DNA of 39,547 nt from Deltaproteobacteria bacterium. Lineage in GTDB: Bacteria; Myxococcota; UBA727; VGSZ01. How positions within the stretch are numbered: position 1 is the first letter of the stretch; each line of letters starts with the position of its first letter. Below are positions 16,762 through 26,650 of the stretch, piece after piece. Where the stretch lies: the NCBI GenBank assembly GCA_016874845.1, contig VGSZ01000015.1:1-39547 (forward strand), given 5' to 3'. The notes under the pieces were generated by a model. The model was not told the origin of the DNA, searched no databases, and saw only the letters and a list, made by a program, of their open reading frames with translations. A program made the position numbers and the translations under genes.

Positions 16762-18417
16762 ATGACCATCGCCTCGTCGAAGTCCGCGCCGGTGCCCCTT
16801 CGTGTGTCGCTGGAGGTCGCCGCACCGTCGGCGGCGCCGTCGTCCTTGGCGTCCTCGGCGCCCTTGCCGGCCTCCGTCGCGACGCCAGCGGGCGCGGCCA
16901 AGGTCGAGGCCGGCGCTGGCGGGCGGGGGCTCGAGCCGCCCACCAGCGCGCTGACGCGCGAGCTGTCGGCCAAGGCGCCGTCGTCGACGAAGACGCGGTC
17001 CACGGGGCGCGCGGCGGTGGACGTCCGCGATCCGGTGGCGGCCCATCGGACGCAGCTGAAGGCCGACCTGCGGGTGGCCTTCGACACGTTGGCGACGATG
17101 CCGCCGGCGCTGACCTTCTTTGGCGGCGCGCGCATCACCGCTGAGGACCCGTACTACGCGATCTCGCAAGAGATCGGCCGGCTGCTCGCCGACCGGGGCG
17201 TGCCACCGCGCACGGGAGCCGGGCCGGGCATCATGCAGTCGGTGCCAGAGGGGTACGTCCAGCGTCGTCAATCGCTGAACGCCGGGGGCCAGACGCCTTC
17301 CCCCGGCGCGCAGCTGCGCGACCTCGACGGCGTCAGCGACAAGGCCAGCCTCGACGACGTGCGCACGCAGGGCTTCAACATCAAGCTGCCCCACGAGCAG
17401 AAGCTGAACCCGGTCATCGAGGTCGCCACGGAGATCCAGCTGTTCCCGTTTCGCAAACTCGCGCTCTACGAGAACGCCCGCGGCGTCGTCACCTTCCCCG
17501 GTGGCTTCGGCACCATCGACGAGCTCTTCGAGATCTGGGCGCTGTCGGCGTGCAAGCGGCTGTCCGATCCCATCGCTGCCGTCGGTGTCGAGTTCTGGAG
17601 GCCCATCCTCGACGCGCTGAAGAAGGTCGCCGTCGACGACCGCAAGCTCATCGACCCCGATGTCTTCGCTCGGCTCTTCGTCACCGACGACGCCCACGCG
17701 CTGCTCGACCACATGCTCGGCGCCGCGTCGCCGCCGCCGACGACTGTCGCCGGGCCTGCCACTGCCGATGGCGCGCGCGCGCGCGGCTTCGAGCAGGACC
17801 CGGGCGCCTTGAAGAAGACGCTGCTGAAGGAGGTCGACGTCGCCAGCCGCGGTATGCAGGAGCTGGCGCCCGCCGTCGCCTTCCTCGGCGGCGAGCGCCT
17901 GACCGCCGACGATCCGGCGTTGGCCGTTGCGCGTGGGCTCGCGCAGGAGGTCGTCGGGCGCGGCACGGCGGTGCGCGTCGGCGACGGCGGCGCCGGCTCG
18001 CAGGCCGTCGTCGACGCCGCGACCGCCGTCGGGGGCAAGCACGCGCCGCTGCAGTCGATCGTCTGGGAGCACGACGGCGTCGCCGACCTGCACGGGCCGA
18101 CGCCCGCGGCGACGTTCTCCGAGCGCATCCCGCACAAGGAGCTGCTGCTGCGCTCCGCCGAGGCCTACGTCGTCCTGCCCGCGGGTCTGAAGGGCCTGGA
18201 CGAGATGGCGACGGTGCTGTGCCAGATGCAGACCGGCAAGCTGCCGAAGCGCCCGCTGGTGCTCGTCGGCAGCGACTACTGGCGGCCGATCCTGGACGCG
18301 TTTGCGCGGACGATGCTCACTCCCGAGCGGAGGCTGATCGCCTCCGAGGATCTGCAGCTATTCACCGTCGTCGACTCCGTGGCCGCTGCCCGGGAGGCGC
18401 TCACCAACCTCCGGTGA
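16762..18417 (+). CDS. Tandem LOG-family (lysine-decarboxylase-like) protein; second domain degenerate
   Basis: Domain 1: TGAGPGIMQ, FPFRKLALYENARGVVTFPGGFGTIDELFEIW; domain 2: LLLRSAEAYVVLPAGLKGLDEMATVL; both share VGxxxWRPILDA. Confidence 0.88.
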   Translation: MTIASSKSAPVPLRVSLEVAAPSAAPSSLASSAPLPASVATPAGAAKVEAGAGGRGLEPPTSALTRELSAKAPSSTKTRSTGRAAVDVRDPVAAHRTQLKADLRVAFDTLATMPPALTFFGGARITAEDPYYAISQEIGRLLADRGVPPRTGAGPGIMQSVPEGYVQRRQSLNAGGQTPSPGAQLRDLDGVSDKASLDDVRTQGFNIKLPHEQKLNPVIEVATEIQLFPFRKLALYENARGVVTFPGGFGTIDELFEIWALSACKRLSDPIAAVGVEFWRPILDALKKVAVDDRKLIDPDVFARLFVTDDAHALLDHMLGAASPPPTTVAGPATADGARARGFEQDPGALKKTLLKEVDVASRGMQELAPAVAFLGGERLTADDPALAVARGLAQEVVGRGTAVRVGDGGAGSQAVVDAATAVGGKHAPLQSIVWEHDGVADLHGPTPAATFSERIPHKELLLRSAEAYVVLPAGLKGLDEMATVLCQMQTGKLPKRPLVLVGSDYWRPILDAFARTMLTPERRLIASEDLQLFTVVDSVAAAREALTNLR

Positions 18418-18497
18418 GGCTCGTGCCCGCCAGACGCGCCGAGCGCGCGCCGACGGCCACGGCGACACCGGCCGACGGCCACGGCTAGACTGTCACG

Positions 18498-21400
18498 ATG
18501 GCTCGTCGTTCCCGCCTTCGCCGCATCGGCCGCGCCGCCCGGTTCGCACCGGGCCTGCTCGTCATCGTCCTTGCCGGTTGCACGTTCGACACGACCCTCA
18601 CCGGCGACGAGTTCATTCGTTGCGGTGACGACAGAGCCTGTCCTTTGGGCTCGGTCTGCATCGTCGCGCTGCAGCGCTGCATCGCGACCTCGAGTTGTGT
18701 GATCGGCGAGGGCGCAAACGTCACGACCGCCGCCGACGGCGCGGGGTGCGGCGAGGGTTCGATCTGCGTCCAGGGCGCCTGCGTCGACGAGCGTTGTGGT
18801 GACGGTTTCGTCGCTGACAGCGAGGAGTGCGACGAAGGCGCGGCCAACAGCGACCTGGCGCCGGAGTCCTGCCGCCTCGACTGCGTGCGGGCACACTGCG
18901 GCGACGGTGTCGTCGACGCTGACGAGACGTGTGACGGCGGTGCCGCCAACAGCGACGTGGCCCCCGACGCCTGCCGCCTCGACTGCACGCCGGCCCGTTG
19001 CGGCGACGGTGTGATCGACGGCGCGGAGGTGTGCGACGACGGCAACGTCGTGAGCGGCGACGGCTGTCGCGGGACCTGCGACAAGGTCGAGGTCTGCGGC
19101 GACGGCTTCGTCGACGAAGGGGAGCAGTGCGACGACGAGAACGCCAACAACCTCGACCTGTGCGGCGCGTGCGCCACCGCGGTCTGGCGGCCCGAGATCC
19201 TCGCCGGCCTCGGCGCCGAAGGCGGCGATCCGCAGCGTGTGTTGATCGGGCCGGCGTCCGTGGCCGTCGACCGCGTCGGCAACCTCTACATCGCCGACAT
19301 CCTGTCGAGCACGATCCTGCGCCTCGACGCCGTCGGTCAAAAGCTGACGCGCTTTTCGGGAACGGGGACGTCGACGAGCGTGGCCCGACCGGGGCCGGCG
19401 GGAGTGCGGGCCACCGACGTCAACGCCACCGGTGTGCTCTCGCTCCATGTGTCGGCCGCCGGCGAGCTCATCACGGCCGATATCGACGAGTCGGTGGTGC
19501 GACGCATCGACGGGGTCACCGGGCGGGCGTTCGACGTTGCGGGCAACGGCCTGCAATCCTCGAGCGGCGACGGCGGCCCCGGTGTGCTGGCAGCCGTCGG
19601 TGAGCCCCGAGACGTCGCCACCGACGGCAACGGCAACGTGATCATCACCGATGTGGCCGGCAACCGCGTGCGGCGCGTCGATCGCACCACGGGGATTATC
19701 ACCACGATCGCCGGCGAGGGGCGGCCGTCGGCCCCCAACCCCGCCGAGAACGGCGACGGGGGCGACCCGTTGCGCGCGCGGGTCACTCCGCGGGCGGTGG
19801 ACGTCGATGCGCTGGGCAACGTCTGGGTCTGGGAGGCGAGGAACATCCTGCGCAAGCTGGTCATCGATCCTTCGGATCGCAGCCGCTTTCTGCGGATCGA
19901 GCAGGCCATCGTCTTTCCGGAATCGGGTGACACGATGGAGTCGGTCGCGGTCTCCGCCGACGGTCGCACGGCCTGGGTGACCAACCGAACCCGGCACCAG
20001 GTCTTCGAATTCGACCTCGACGCGCTCACCCAGCGGCCGATCGCCGGCACCGGCACGGCCGGCTTCGACGGGGACGGGCCCGACGCGACCCTGGTGCAGC
20101 TGAACCGGCCCGCCGAGGTCGTGGTCTTCGACGAGGACACGCTGTTCATCGCCGATCTCGAGAACGGGCGCGTCCGCCGCCTCGACCGCAACCCGGATGG
20201 CACCTGGGCGATTACGACGGTGGCCGGCGTAGGCCTGCCGCCTGACGTCGGCTTTGTCGGCTACTTTGCGCCGCGGGTCCTGCAGGTCGGCGGGGGAGGT
20301 CTTGGGCTCAAGCCGCGGTTCGAATGTCCAAACAAGGTCGACGTCGCGCTGGCCCAGGCGGCGCTGCGGCAGGTGTTCTTTCAGGACGCCTGCACCGGCA
20401 GCTTTCGCTTGATCGCTGGCACCGGCGGTCGGGGCTCCACCGGCGACGGCGGCCCGGCGTTGCAGGCGACGTTCGTGGCGCCACGCGGCACGACCGTCGA
20501 TGCGTTTGGCAACGTCTACGTCGCTGACCCGGGGGCCCACGTCGTACGACGCATCAGCGTCGATGGCGTGATCACCCTTGTCGCCGGGACGGGAGTCCCC
20601 GGGGCCACCGGCGACGGCGGACCGGCGACCGCCGCGCGCCTCAACCGGCCGGCCAGCGTCGCCGTCGACGATCGCGGGCGCGTCGTGATCGCCGACGCCG
20701 GCAACCACCGTTTGCGCCGCGTCGACCTGGCGACCGGGATCATCACGACGCTGCTGGGGACTGGCGTCGCACTCCCGGGGCTCGACGGGACAAACCTCGC
20801 GACCCAGACCGTCGCCGAGCCGGTGGCCGTGCTGTTCCTACCGGCGACGTTGCTGCAAGACGGAGCCAGCGGTGGCCTGCTGTTCTTCGTCGAGCGCACC
20901 GGTCACCGCGTCCGCGCGCTCGCCGACGTGACGATCCCCGGTGTGCCGGCGCTGCTGCTCCCCGTGCAGACCATGACGTTGGCCGGCGACGGCTCCGCTG
21001 GCTACATCGACGACGTTGATGGTCTGGCGGCCCGCTTCGACCATCCGCGCGCCCTTGGCGGTTTCGTCGACGAGTCCTGCCCCAGCGGTTGCGTGCTCGT
21101 CCTCGATGGGATCGATCGTGTCCGGCGTCTGAACATCTCGCTTGGCCAGGGTGCGCGCATCGTGGCGTCGGTCACCACCGACGTCGGCGGCGCGCTCGCC
21201 ACCGACGACGGTCCGCTGTCCTCCGCGCTGCTGCCGGGACCGGCGGCCCTCGCCTCGTTTGGCGAGAGCAGCGCGGTCGTGGTCGACCGCGTGACCGGGC
21301 GCCTTCGTCGCGTCGATCTCGCCGCCGCGCGCATCGACACCGTGGCCGGGTTGCCCGAGGGGCTCGTCCCCGACCGAGCGCCCACGAGCGCGCTGCTTAC

Positions 21401-22232
21401 CCGCCCGTTCGATGACCCGTCGGGGCTCGCCGTCGACGAGACCACGAGCCCCCGGGCGATCTACGTCGCTGAGCGGGGCGAACACGTCATCCGTCGCGTC
21501 GTCGCTGTCGACGACGCCAACCCGTCGACCTGGACCACCGAGGACGTCTGCGGGCAGCGCGGCACCGCTGGTCACGTCGACGGCGCCTGCGACGACGCGC
21601 GCTTCTTCGCGCCAGCAGGGCTAGCGCTCGCCCCCGAGCGTGGCTTCCTGTTCGTCGCCGACCAGGAGAATCACGTCATCCGACGCATCGATCTCGCTGC
21701 CCGGCGCGTCGTCACCATCGCGGGCCAGGTGGGCGTGCGCGGGGTGCTCGTCGACGACGTCGCTGGCCGCGACGCGCTGCTCGACACGCCGTCGTCCGTC
21801 GAGGTGGTCGGCGATGCGCTCTTCGTCGCCGACGCCGGCGCCCATCGGGTCGTGCGCATCGAGGCTCCGTTCGCCGACGACTTGGCCCAGACCCGGGTGC
21901 ACGCGGTGCTCGGCGATGGCGTCGCCGCGTCGTCGGGCGAGGGACGTCCGGCGGCGTTCTTCAACGTCGATACGCCGGAGTCGCTCGCGGCCGACGGGGC
22001 CAACAACCTCTTCGTCGCGTCCCAGCAGGTCGTCCGCTTCGTCGCCGCCGGCGACGACCACGCCGACGGGCAGGACAGCGTGGTGAGCATCTACGGAGCA
22101 CCGCCGCGCGCGCGGTTCCCCGAGCCCGTGACCAAGTGCATCAACGGCGTCACCCGCCTGCCGGCCGGCGACGTACTCGCCATCGATCGCTGTGTGGGCC
22201 TGCTGCTGCGCTTGCGACGCACGACGCCGTGA
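18498..22232 (+). CDS. Large lipoprotein with Cys-rich DUF4215-like repeats followed by NHL-repeat propeller region
   Basis: Lipobox VLAGCTF; repeated CGDGxVdxxExCDdG units; many NHL motifs such as RLNRPASVAVDDRGRVVIADAGNHRLRRVD. Confidence 0.88.
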   Translation: MARRSRLRRIGRAARFAPGLLVIVLAGCTFDTTLTGDEFIRCGDDRACPLGSVCIVALQRCIATSSCVIGEGANVTTAADGAGCGEGSICVQGACVDERCGDGFVADSEECDEGAANSDLAPESCRLDCVRAHCGDGVVDADETCDGGAANSDVAPDACRLDCTPARCGDGVIDGAEVCDDGNVVSGDGCRGTCDKVEVCGDGFVDEGEQCDDENANNLDLCGACATAVWRPEILAGLGAEGGDPQRVLIGPASVAVDRVGNLYIADILSSTILRLDAVGQKLTRFSGTGTSTSVARPGPAGVRATDVNATGVLSLHVSAAGELITADIDESVVRRIDGVTGRAFDVAGNGLQSSSGDGGPGVLAAVGEPRDVATDGNGNVIITDVAGNRVRRVDRTTGIITTIAGEGRPSAPNPAENGDGGDPLRARVTPRAVDVDALGNVWVWEARNILRKLVIDPSDRSRFLRIEQAIVFPESGDTMESVAVSADGRTAWVTNRTRHQVFEFDLDALTQRPIAGTGTAGFDGDGPDATLVQLNRPAEVVVFDEDTLFIADLENGRVRRLDRNPDGTWAITTVAGVGLPPDVGFVGYFAPRVLQVGGGGLGLKPRFECPNKVDVALAQAALRQVFFQDACTGSFRLIAGTGGRGSTGDGGPALQATFVAPRGTTVDAFGNVYVADPGAHVVRRISVDGVITLVAGTGVPGATGDGGPATAARLNRPASVAVDDRGRVVIADAGNHRLRRVDLATGIITTLLGTGVALPGLDGTNLATQTVAEPVAVLFLPATLLQDGASGGLLFFVERTGHRVRALADVTIPGVPALLLPVQTMTLAGDGSAGYIDDVDGLAARFDHPRALGGFVDESCPSGCVLVLDGIDRVRRLNISLGQGARIVASVTTDVGGALATDDGPLSSALLPGPAALASFGESSAVVVDRVTGRLRRVDLAAARIDTVAGLPEGLVPDRAPTSALLTRPFDDPSGLAVDETTSPRAIYVAERGEHVIRRVVAVDDANPSTWTTEDVCGQRGTAGHVDGACDDARFFAPAGLALAPERGFLFVADQENHVIRRIDLAARRVVTIAGQVGVRGVLVDDVAGRDALLDTPSSVEVVGDALFVADAGAHRVVRIEAPFADDLAQTRVHAVLGDGVAASSGEGRPAAFFNVDTPESLAADGANNLFVASQQVVRFVAAGDDHADGQDSVVSIYGAPPRARFPEPVTKCINGVTRLPAGDVLAIDRCVGLLLRLRRTTP

Positions 22233-22257
22233 GCGACCGGCGCGGGGGCCCAAATGA

Positions 22258-22288
22258 CAAGGCCCGACGTCGACGACGCGGGCCCTTG
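22258..22288. terminator. Imperfect hairpin downstream of the NHL lipoprotein gene
   Basis: CAAGGCCCG ... CGGGCCCTTG with one bulged base. Confidence 0.5.
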
Positions 22289-22302
22289 CGCGATCCGTGA
22301 CG

Positions 22303-22321
22303 GACGGCCTGCGCGGCCGTC
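22303..22321. terminator. Perfect hairpin just beyond rpmG stop codon
   Basis: GACGGCC-tgcgc-GGCCGTC, 7-bp stem, 5-nt loop; no T-tract. Confidence 0.55.
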
Positions 22322-22327
22322 GCCGGG

Positions 22328-22495
22328 TCACTTGATCTTGGTTTCCTTGAAGTCGACGTGCTTGCGCTCGATGGGGTCGTACTTCTTCTTCACCAGCTTC
22401 TCCTTCGCGGTCTTGCGGTTCTTGCTGGTGACGTAGAAGTAGCCGGTGCCGGCGGTGGACTCGAGCTTGATGAGCTCACGATTGCTCTTCGCCAT
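22328..22495 (-). CDS. rpmG: 50S ribosomal protein L33 (below the size cutoff of the supplied ORF track)
   Basis: [55 protein letters not shown]. Confidence 0.96.
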   Translation of the reverse strand: MAKSNRELIKLESTAGTGYFYVTSKNRKTAKEKLVKKKYDPIERKHVDFKETKIK

Positions 22496-22744
22496 GGGAC
22501 ACTCCGAAGGGTGCGCAGCCTCGCGGCTGGAAAGGGACGTCGCCTCCTAGCGGACGGGACGGGGCGCCTCAAGAGAGATCCCTCGTGGCGTCGTCATTCT
22601 CAAGGCGCATCGCGCCCTACGGGCCCTCCCTCGGGCAGTGGTGTCCACGCGCGTCCCTCCCCCACGCACGTCCCGACCCCGCCGCGGGCAAGGCCGCGAC
22701 GGCGCCGACGTCCACCAGGGCCAGCCTCCGCAGGCCGTCCCCTT

Positions 22745-22773
22745 GCCAGACCCGCCCGTCACCGGGCGCTGGC
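22745..22773. other. Hairpin in long intergenic region
   Basis: GCCAG-acc-CGCCCG-tcac-CGGGCG-CTGGC. Confidence 0.55.
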
Positions 22774-22789
22774 CCTTCCAGCCGTTCAC

Positions 22790-22817
22790 GTCTTGTCCGG
22801 TCCGGACCGGGCAAGAC
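22790..22817. other. 28-bp near-perfect palindrome
   Basis: GTCTTGTCCGGTCC|GGACCGGGCAAGAC; 13 of 14 positions symmetric. Confidence 0.9.
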
Positions 22818-23005
22818 AGGCAGCCCCAGTTCATCTCCCGTGCCCGCCCGCGGCGCCTGCATCGGCGCATCCGGACGAGGGCGCTTCCCACGAGCACGGC
22901 GCCGCTGTTCGTCCAGCGTTCCACCTGTCCCGAGCATGCCTCGCCGCGCCCGGCCACCGTCGCTGCCGATCTCCGCGGCCCGCGCCGCGCGGTCGCGCGC
23001 CCCCG

Positions 23006-24079
23006 TCAGCGGGCACGCTCCAGCGTCAGCTCCTTGTCGAGGTCCCCGCCTGACAGCACCAGCTGGCCGTCGCTCCACGACGCCGCGTACGTGATCGTCT
23101 CGCCCGCCGTCGACGCGATGGTCAAGCGCCCGGTCGAGAACCGCCACCGCCCCGACAGCCCGCCAAACGACACGCTGCCTGACGCGGCCAGCACCATGGT
23201 AAGCGGCTCGGTGGCTGCTTGATCGAGGACGCGCCACGTTCCGATCAGCTCCTCGCGGGACAACGGGCCCGAGCGCGCCGCCCGCCCCGGCGCGCTGACG
23301 GCGGCTCCCCCGGAGCGGCGAAACACCATGTCGCGGTCGAGGTTGGGCGAAGACAACGTCAGCGTGTCGCCGCTCTGCACGTAGCGGTACTTCTCAGCGC
23401 CCGACGGGATGCGCAGCTCGAGCAGCCCGCCGTCGGCGTGCCAGCCGCCGTTCAGCGCCCCCATGTGGAATTCGCCCGCGGGCTCGAGCTTCAGGTCCGG
23501 TCCGCCGCCGGTGTTCATCCATACGCCGGCGAGCGGCGCCGCTACGCCGCGTCCGGCCAGAGCCTCGTAAGACGCCAGCATGCGGTCGACGTCGCGGGTG
23601 ATCGCGCCGCGCTTCTTCTCGAGCGTCTCGACGTGCAGCACGTGGGCGTATCCGAAGGCGTGGATCGCGTACAGCTCGATGGCCCGCACCGTCTGACGAT
23701 CACCCGACGCAAAGACCGACAACGTCCGCCGCGTTCCCTGGATGCCGCCTATGACGACGGGGAAGTCGGTGCCGGGGTTGTAGCCGATCTCGTCCTTGAA
23801 CGGCGCCTCGACGCCGTCGAGCGTCTGCTTCACCGATACGCCGGCCTTGGTCGCCTGCACCATCACGTGCAATGACGCCGGCACGCCGTCGATCTTCTTG
23901 CGGAAGTTCATGCCGAGCACGTCGCCGGGCAGCGGCGCAAGCTCCCAACCACCCGCCGTCTCGAGCGCGAAGCGCTTCTTCGTGTCGACGTAGGGCTTCG
24001 CCCCCGCGGGCGACGCCCAGACCAGCGGCAGCAGAGCCGCGAGCACGACGACAACCACCCATCGCACCGGACCACGCAT
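23006..24079 (-). CDS. Secreted protein of unknown function
   Basis: Signal peptide MRGPVRWVVVVVLAALLPLVWASPAGA; rest unassigned (KPYVDTKKRFALETAGGWELAPL...). Confidence 0.8.
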   Translation of the reverse strand: MRGPVRWVVVVVLAALLPLVWASPAGAKPYVDTKKRFALETAGGWELAPLPGDVLGMNFRKKIDGVPASLHVMVQATKAGVSVKQTLDGVEAPFKDEIGYNPGTDFPVVIGGIQGTRRTLSVFASGDRQTVRAIELYAIHAFGYAHVLHVETLEKKRGAITRDVDRMLASYEALAGRGVAAPLAGVWMNTGGGPDLKLEPAGEFHMGALNGGWHADGGLLELRIPSGAEKYRYVQSGDTLTLSSPNLDRDMVFRRSGGAAVSAPGRAARSGPLSREELIGTWRVLDQAATEPLTMVLAASGSVSFGGLSGRWRFSTGRLTIASTAGETITYAASWSDGQLVLSGGDLDKELTLERAR

Positions 24080-24210
24080 CCCGACCTCGGCGAAAGACCG
24101 ACGCACCGCGCGCGTTGGCCGCAGCCGTCGGTGCACCGGCGAACGACGTCGCCAACGCGCGCTCGATTCTACCGGGACCTGGCGCTGTGGCGGGGATCCC
24201 GGGGGATGGC

Positions 24211-25068
24211 TCACGGCCGGACCCGCCACCTGGCGGCGTAGACGTTCAACCGCTGCGCGCCGACGAAGCCGACGACGCCTACGCCGACGCGCTCGCCGAG
24301 CGTGGCGGCCAGCGACGTCGGGGCGCCGACGCCAGCGAGCAGCCCGATGCCGGCGACGGCGCACTTTTGCACCAGCTCGAAGGCTATCCGCCCGCTGACG
24401 ACAACGATCGCGCGGTCGAGCGGCGCACGCGCGCGCAGCGCCGCCCCCAGGACCTTGTCGACGGCGTTGTGGCGCCCGACGTCCTCGCGCACCGCGAGGA
24501 CTTCTCCCGTCGACGACGCCAGCAGCGCCGCGTGGGTGCCGCCGGTGGAGGCAAACAGGGTCTGGTGGTCGCGCAGGCCGAGCACGAGCGCCTGCAGCAA
24601 CGGCGCATCGACGACGACCTCGCTGGCCACGCGGCCGTCGGGCAGGGTGGCGGCGACGGCCTGCAGGGTCGCCTTGCCGCACACGCCGCAGCTGCTGGCC
24701 GAGAAGACGTGTCGCGTCAGTCGGCGCCAGTCGACGCCGACGCCGTCGGCGAGCCGCACCTGCAGGACGTTACCGTCGGCGTCGGCGTCGACGAGCGTGG
24801 TGCAGTGCCCGATCCGCGCGACGTCGCCGGTCGAGCGGATCACGCCCTCGGTGCGCAGGAAGCCGAGCGCCAGCTCTTCGTCGCCGACGCCGTCGTCGTC
24901 AGGCGTGCGCATCACCACCGCCACCGGGCGAAATGGGCCGTCGGCGCTGGCGACCTGCAGCTCGAGGGGCTCCTCGACGGCGACGAGATCGTCCACGACG
25001 TCGACCGCGCCGTCGACGCGCAGCCGATCAACCCGGCGCCGGACCGCGGCGCGCTCGTCGGTGCTCAC
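24211..25068 (-). CDS. fdhD: Formate dehydrogenase accessory sulfurtransferase
   Basis: EEPLELQV...[14 protein letters not shown]...[17 protein letters not shown]...TGGTHAALL...[16 protein letters not shown]...[22 protein letters not shown] start overlaps the exonuclease stop codon. Confidence 0.93.
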   Translation of the reverse strand: MSTDERAAVRRRVDRLRVDGAVDVVDDLVAVEEPLELQVASADGPFRPVAVVMRTPDDDGVGDEELALGFLRTEGVIRSTGDVARIGHCTTLVDADADGNVLQVRLADGVGVDWRRLTRHVFSASSCGVCGKATLQAVAATLPDGRVASEVVVDAPLLQALVLGLRDHQTLFASTGGTHAALLASSTGEVLAVREDVGRHNAVDKVLGAALRARAPLDRAIVVVSGRIAFELVQKCAVAGIGLLAGVGAPTSLAATLGERVGVGVVGFVGAQRLNVYAARWRVRP

Positions 25069-25670
25069 GACGACGCCCCGCCGGTCGTCGTCAACGACGA
25101 CGGGGCAGTCGCTCGGCGCGCGAGCCACTCGCGGCGCATGTTGACGAACAGCAATCCCTGCTCGCGCGCATCGTCGAGGGCGACGTGGCTGTGGGTCGTC
25201 GCCGGGAACCAGCGTCGGGGCATGTACTGCTTCGTCGCGTCGCGGTAGCGGCCGCCAAGCAGGGCCATCGCCAGCGTCTTGATGTCGAGGGCCGAGTGCG
25301 AAAACGGGCTGCGTCCGGCGAAGCGGTGCAGGTACCAGTGCACGAACAGGTAGTCGAACGCCGCGGGGTAGCCGACGAACACCGGGCGCCCGGGCAGCGC
25401 TTCGAGCCAGCGAGCGTAGTCGGGCAGCGCGCTCTCGGGCGGGCGCGGCTCGCGGCGACACGCTTCCCAGGCGCGCGGCTGCGTCTGCCACCACACCATC
25501 GTTGCGGGGTGCCCGATGGCACCGGGCAGCGTCGTCAGGTTGGCGGTGAAGGCGCCGCACTCGCCGCCGTCTTCGTCGAAGGCCACCGACGCGAACGACA
25601 GCATCGAGTGCGGGCCGGGGATCGGACCGTCGGCCTCGACGTCGGTGGAGACGTAGATCTCGCGAGCCAT
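25065..25670 (-). CDS. DnaQ/RNase T-like 3'-5' exonuclease domain protein
   Basis: [32 protein letters not shown]...[20 protein letters not shown]...[12 protein letters not shown]...[24 protein letters not shown]-type acidic motif pattern. Confidence 0.82.
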   Translation of the reverse strand: MAREIYVSTDVEADGPIPGPHSMLSFASVAFDEDGGECGAFTANLTTLPGAIGHPATMVWWQTQPRAWEACRREPRPPESALPDYARWLEALPGRPVFVGYPAAFDYLFVHWYLHRFAGRSPFSHSALDIKTLAMALLGGRYRDATKQYMPRRWFPATTHSHVALDDAREQGLLFVNMRREWLARRATAPSSLTTTGGASS

Positions 25671-25789
25671 CCGCCAAGGCGTAACGCGTCTGCGTCACGC
25701 CGACCACTCTGTGGGCAAGGCAGACCGGCCACGCCGCGGGAGCCGAGTCCACCTTGATTGCTTCGTCTCATGGTTCAACCATTTTCGGG

Positions 25790-26650
25790 ATGCGTGTCGC
25801 ACCTCTCTCCACCCGCGTCCTGCGGGTCGTCGCCCGTGTCGCCCACGGTGGCGCGGACGGCGCCACCGCTGGCGCGGCCTGTGCCGATGCCTTGCGCGCG
25901 GCAGTGCTCCAGCGCGCGATCCCGCCTGGCGCGCGGCTTCCGCCCGAGCGTGAGCTCGCTGCGCACCTCGGGTTCGATCGCGGCACTTTGCGCGCCGGGC
26001 TGCAGCGGTTGGTGGCGCAGGGCTTGCTTGTGCAACGGCAGGGGCGGGGTACCGAGGTACGCGAGTTCCTCGAGATTGGCGGCCTTGACCTCATCGCCCC
26101 GCTCGTGCGCGGTGCCGCCGCCGCCGCCGTCGCATCCCACGTCGCCGACCTCCTGCTTGTACGCCGACACCTCGCCGCCGCGGCGCTCGAGGCGCTGTGT
26201 GACCGGCCCGCGTCGTTGTCGTCGTGCGCGGCGGTGCAGGCGCGCGTCGACGCCTACGCCGCCCTGGTCGCCCGGCGGGCCGCGCTGTCGTCTGGCGCCG
26301 CCGCCGCCCACGCGGCGCCCATCGACGACGATGTGCTCGCCGCCGCCGACGTCGCGGTCCTCGCCGCCGTGGTCGCGGCCACCGACAGCGTCGTCTTGCG
26401 CCTCGCCTTCAACCCCGTGGCGACGGTGTTTGCGGCCTTGCCCGCGTTGCGCGCCGCCATCGTCGCTGACGCCGCCGACAGCGTCCCCGCGTACGCAGCG
26501 CTGTGCGCGTGGCTGCGCGCCCCGGATCGCCAAAACAGCGCCGCGATCCTCGCGCTCCTCTCGGCGCGCGACGCCGCCACCGTCGCGCGCGTCGCCGCTG
26601 CGGCGACCACCACGCGGCGGTCGCGCCCCGCGTCGCGGAGGCGACGTTGA
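25790..26650 (+). CDS. GntR-family transcriptional regulator
   Basis: ALRAAVLQRAIPPGARLPPERELAAHLGFDRGTLRAGLQRLVAQGLLVQRQGRGTEV (GntR wHTH); Ala-rich C-terminal helices. Alternative start at 25754. Confidence 0.82.
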   Translation: MRVAPLSTRVLRVVARVAHGGADGATAGAACADALRAAVLQRAIPPGARLPPERELAAHLGFDRGTLRAGLQRLVAQGLLVQRQGRGTEVREFLEIGGLDLIAPLVRGAAAAAVASHVADLLLVRRHLAAAALEALCDRPASLSSCAAVQARVDAYAALVARRAALSSGAAAAHAAPIDDDVLAAADVAVLAAVVAATDSVVLRLAFNPVATVFAALPALRAAIVADAADSVPAYAALCAWLRAPDRQNSAAILALLSARDAATVARVAAAATTTRRSRPASRRRR

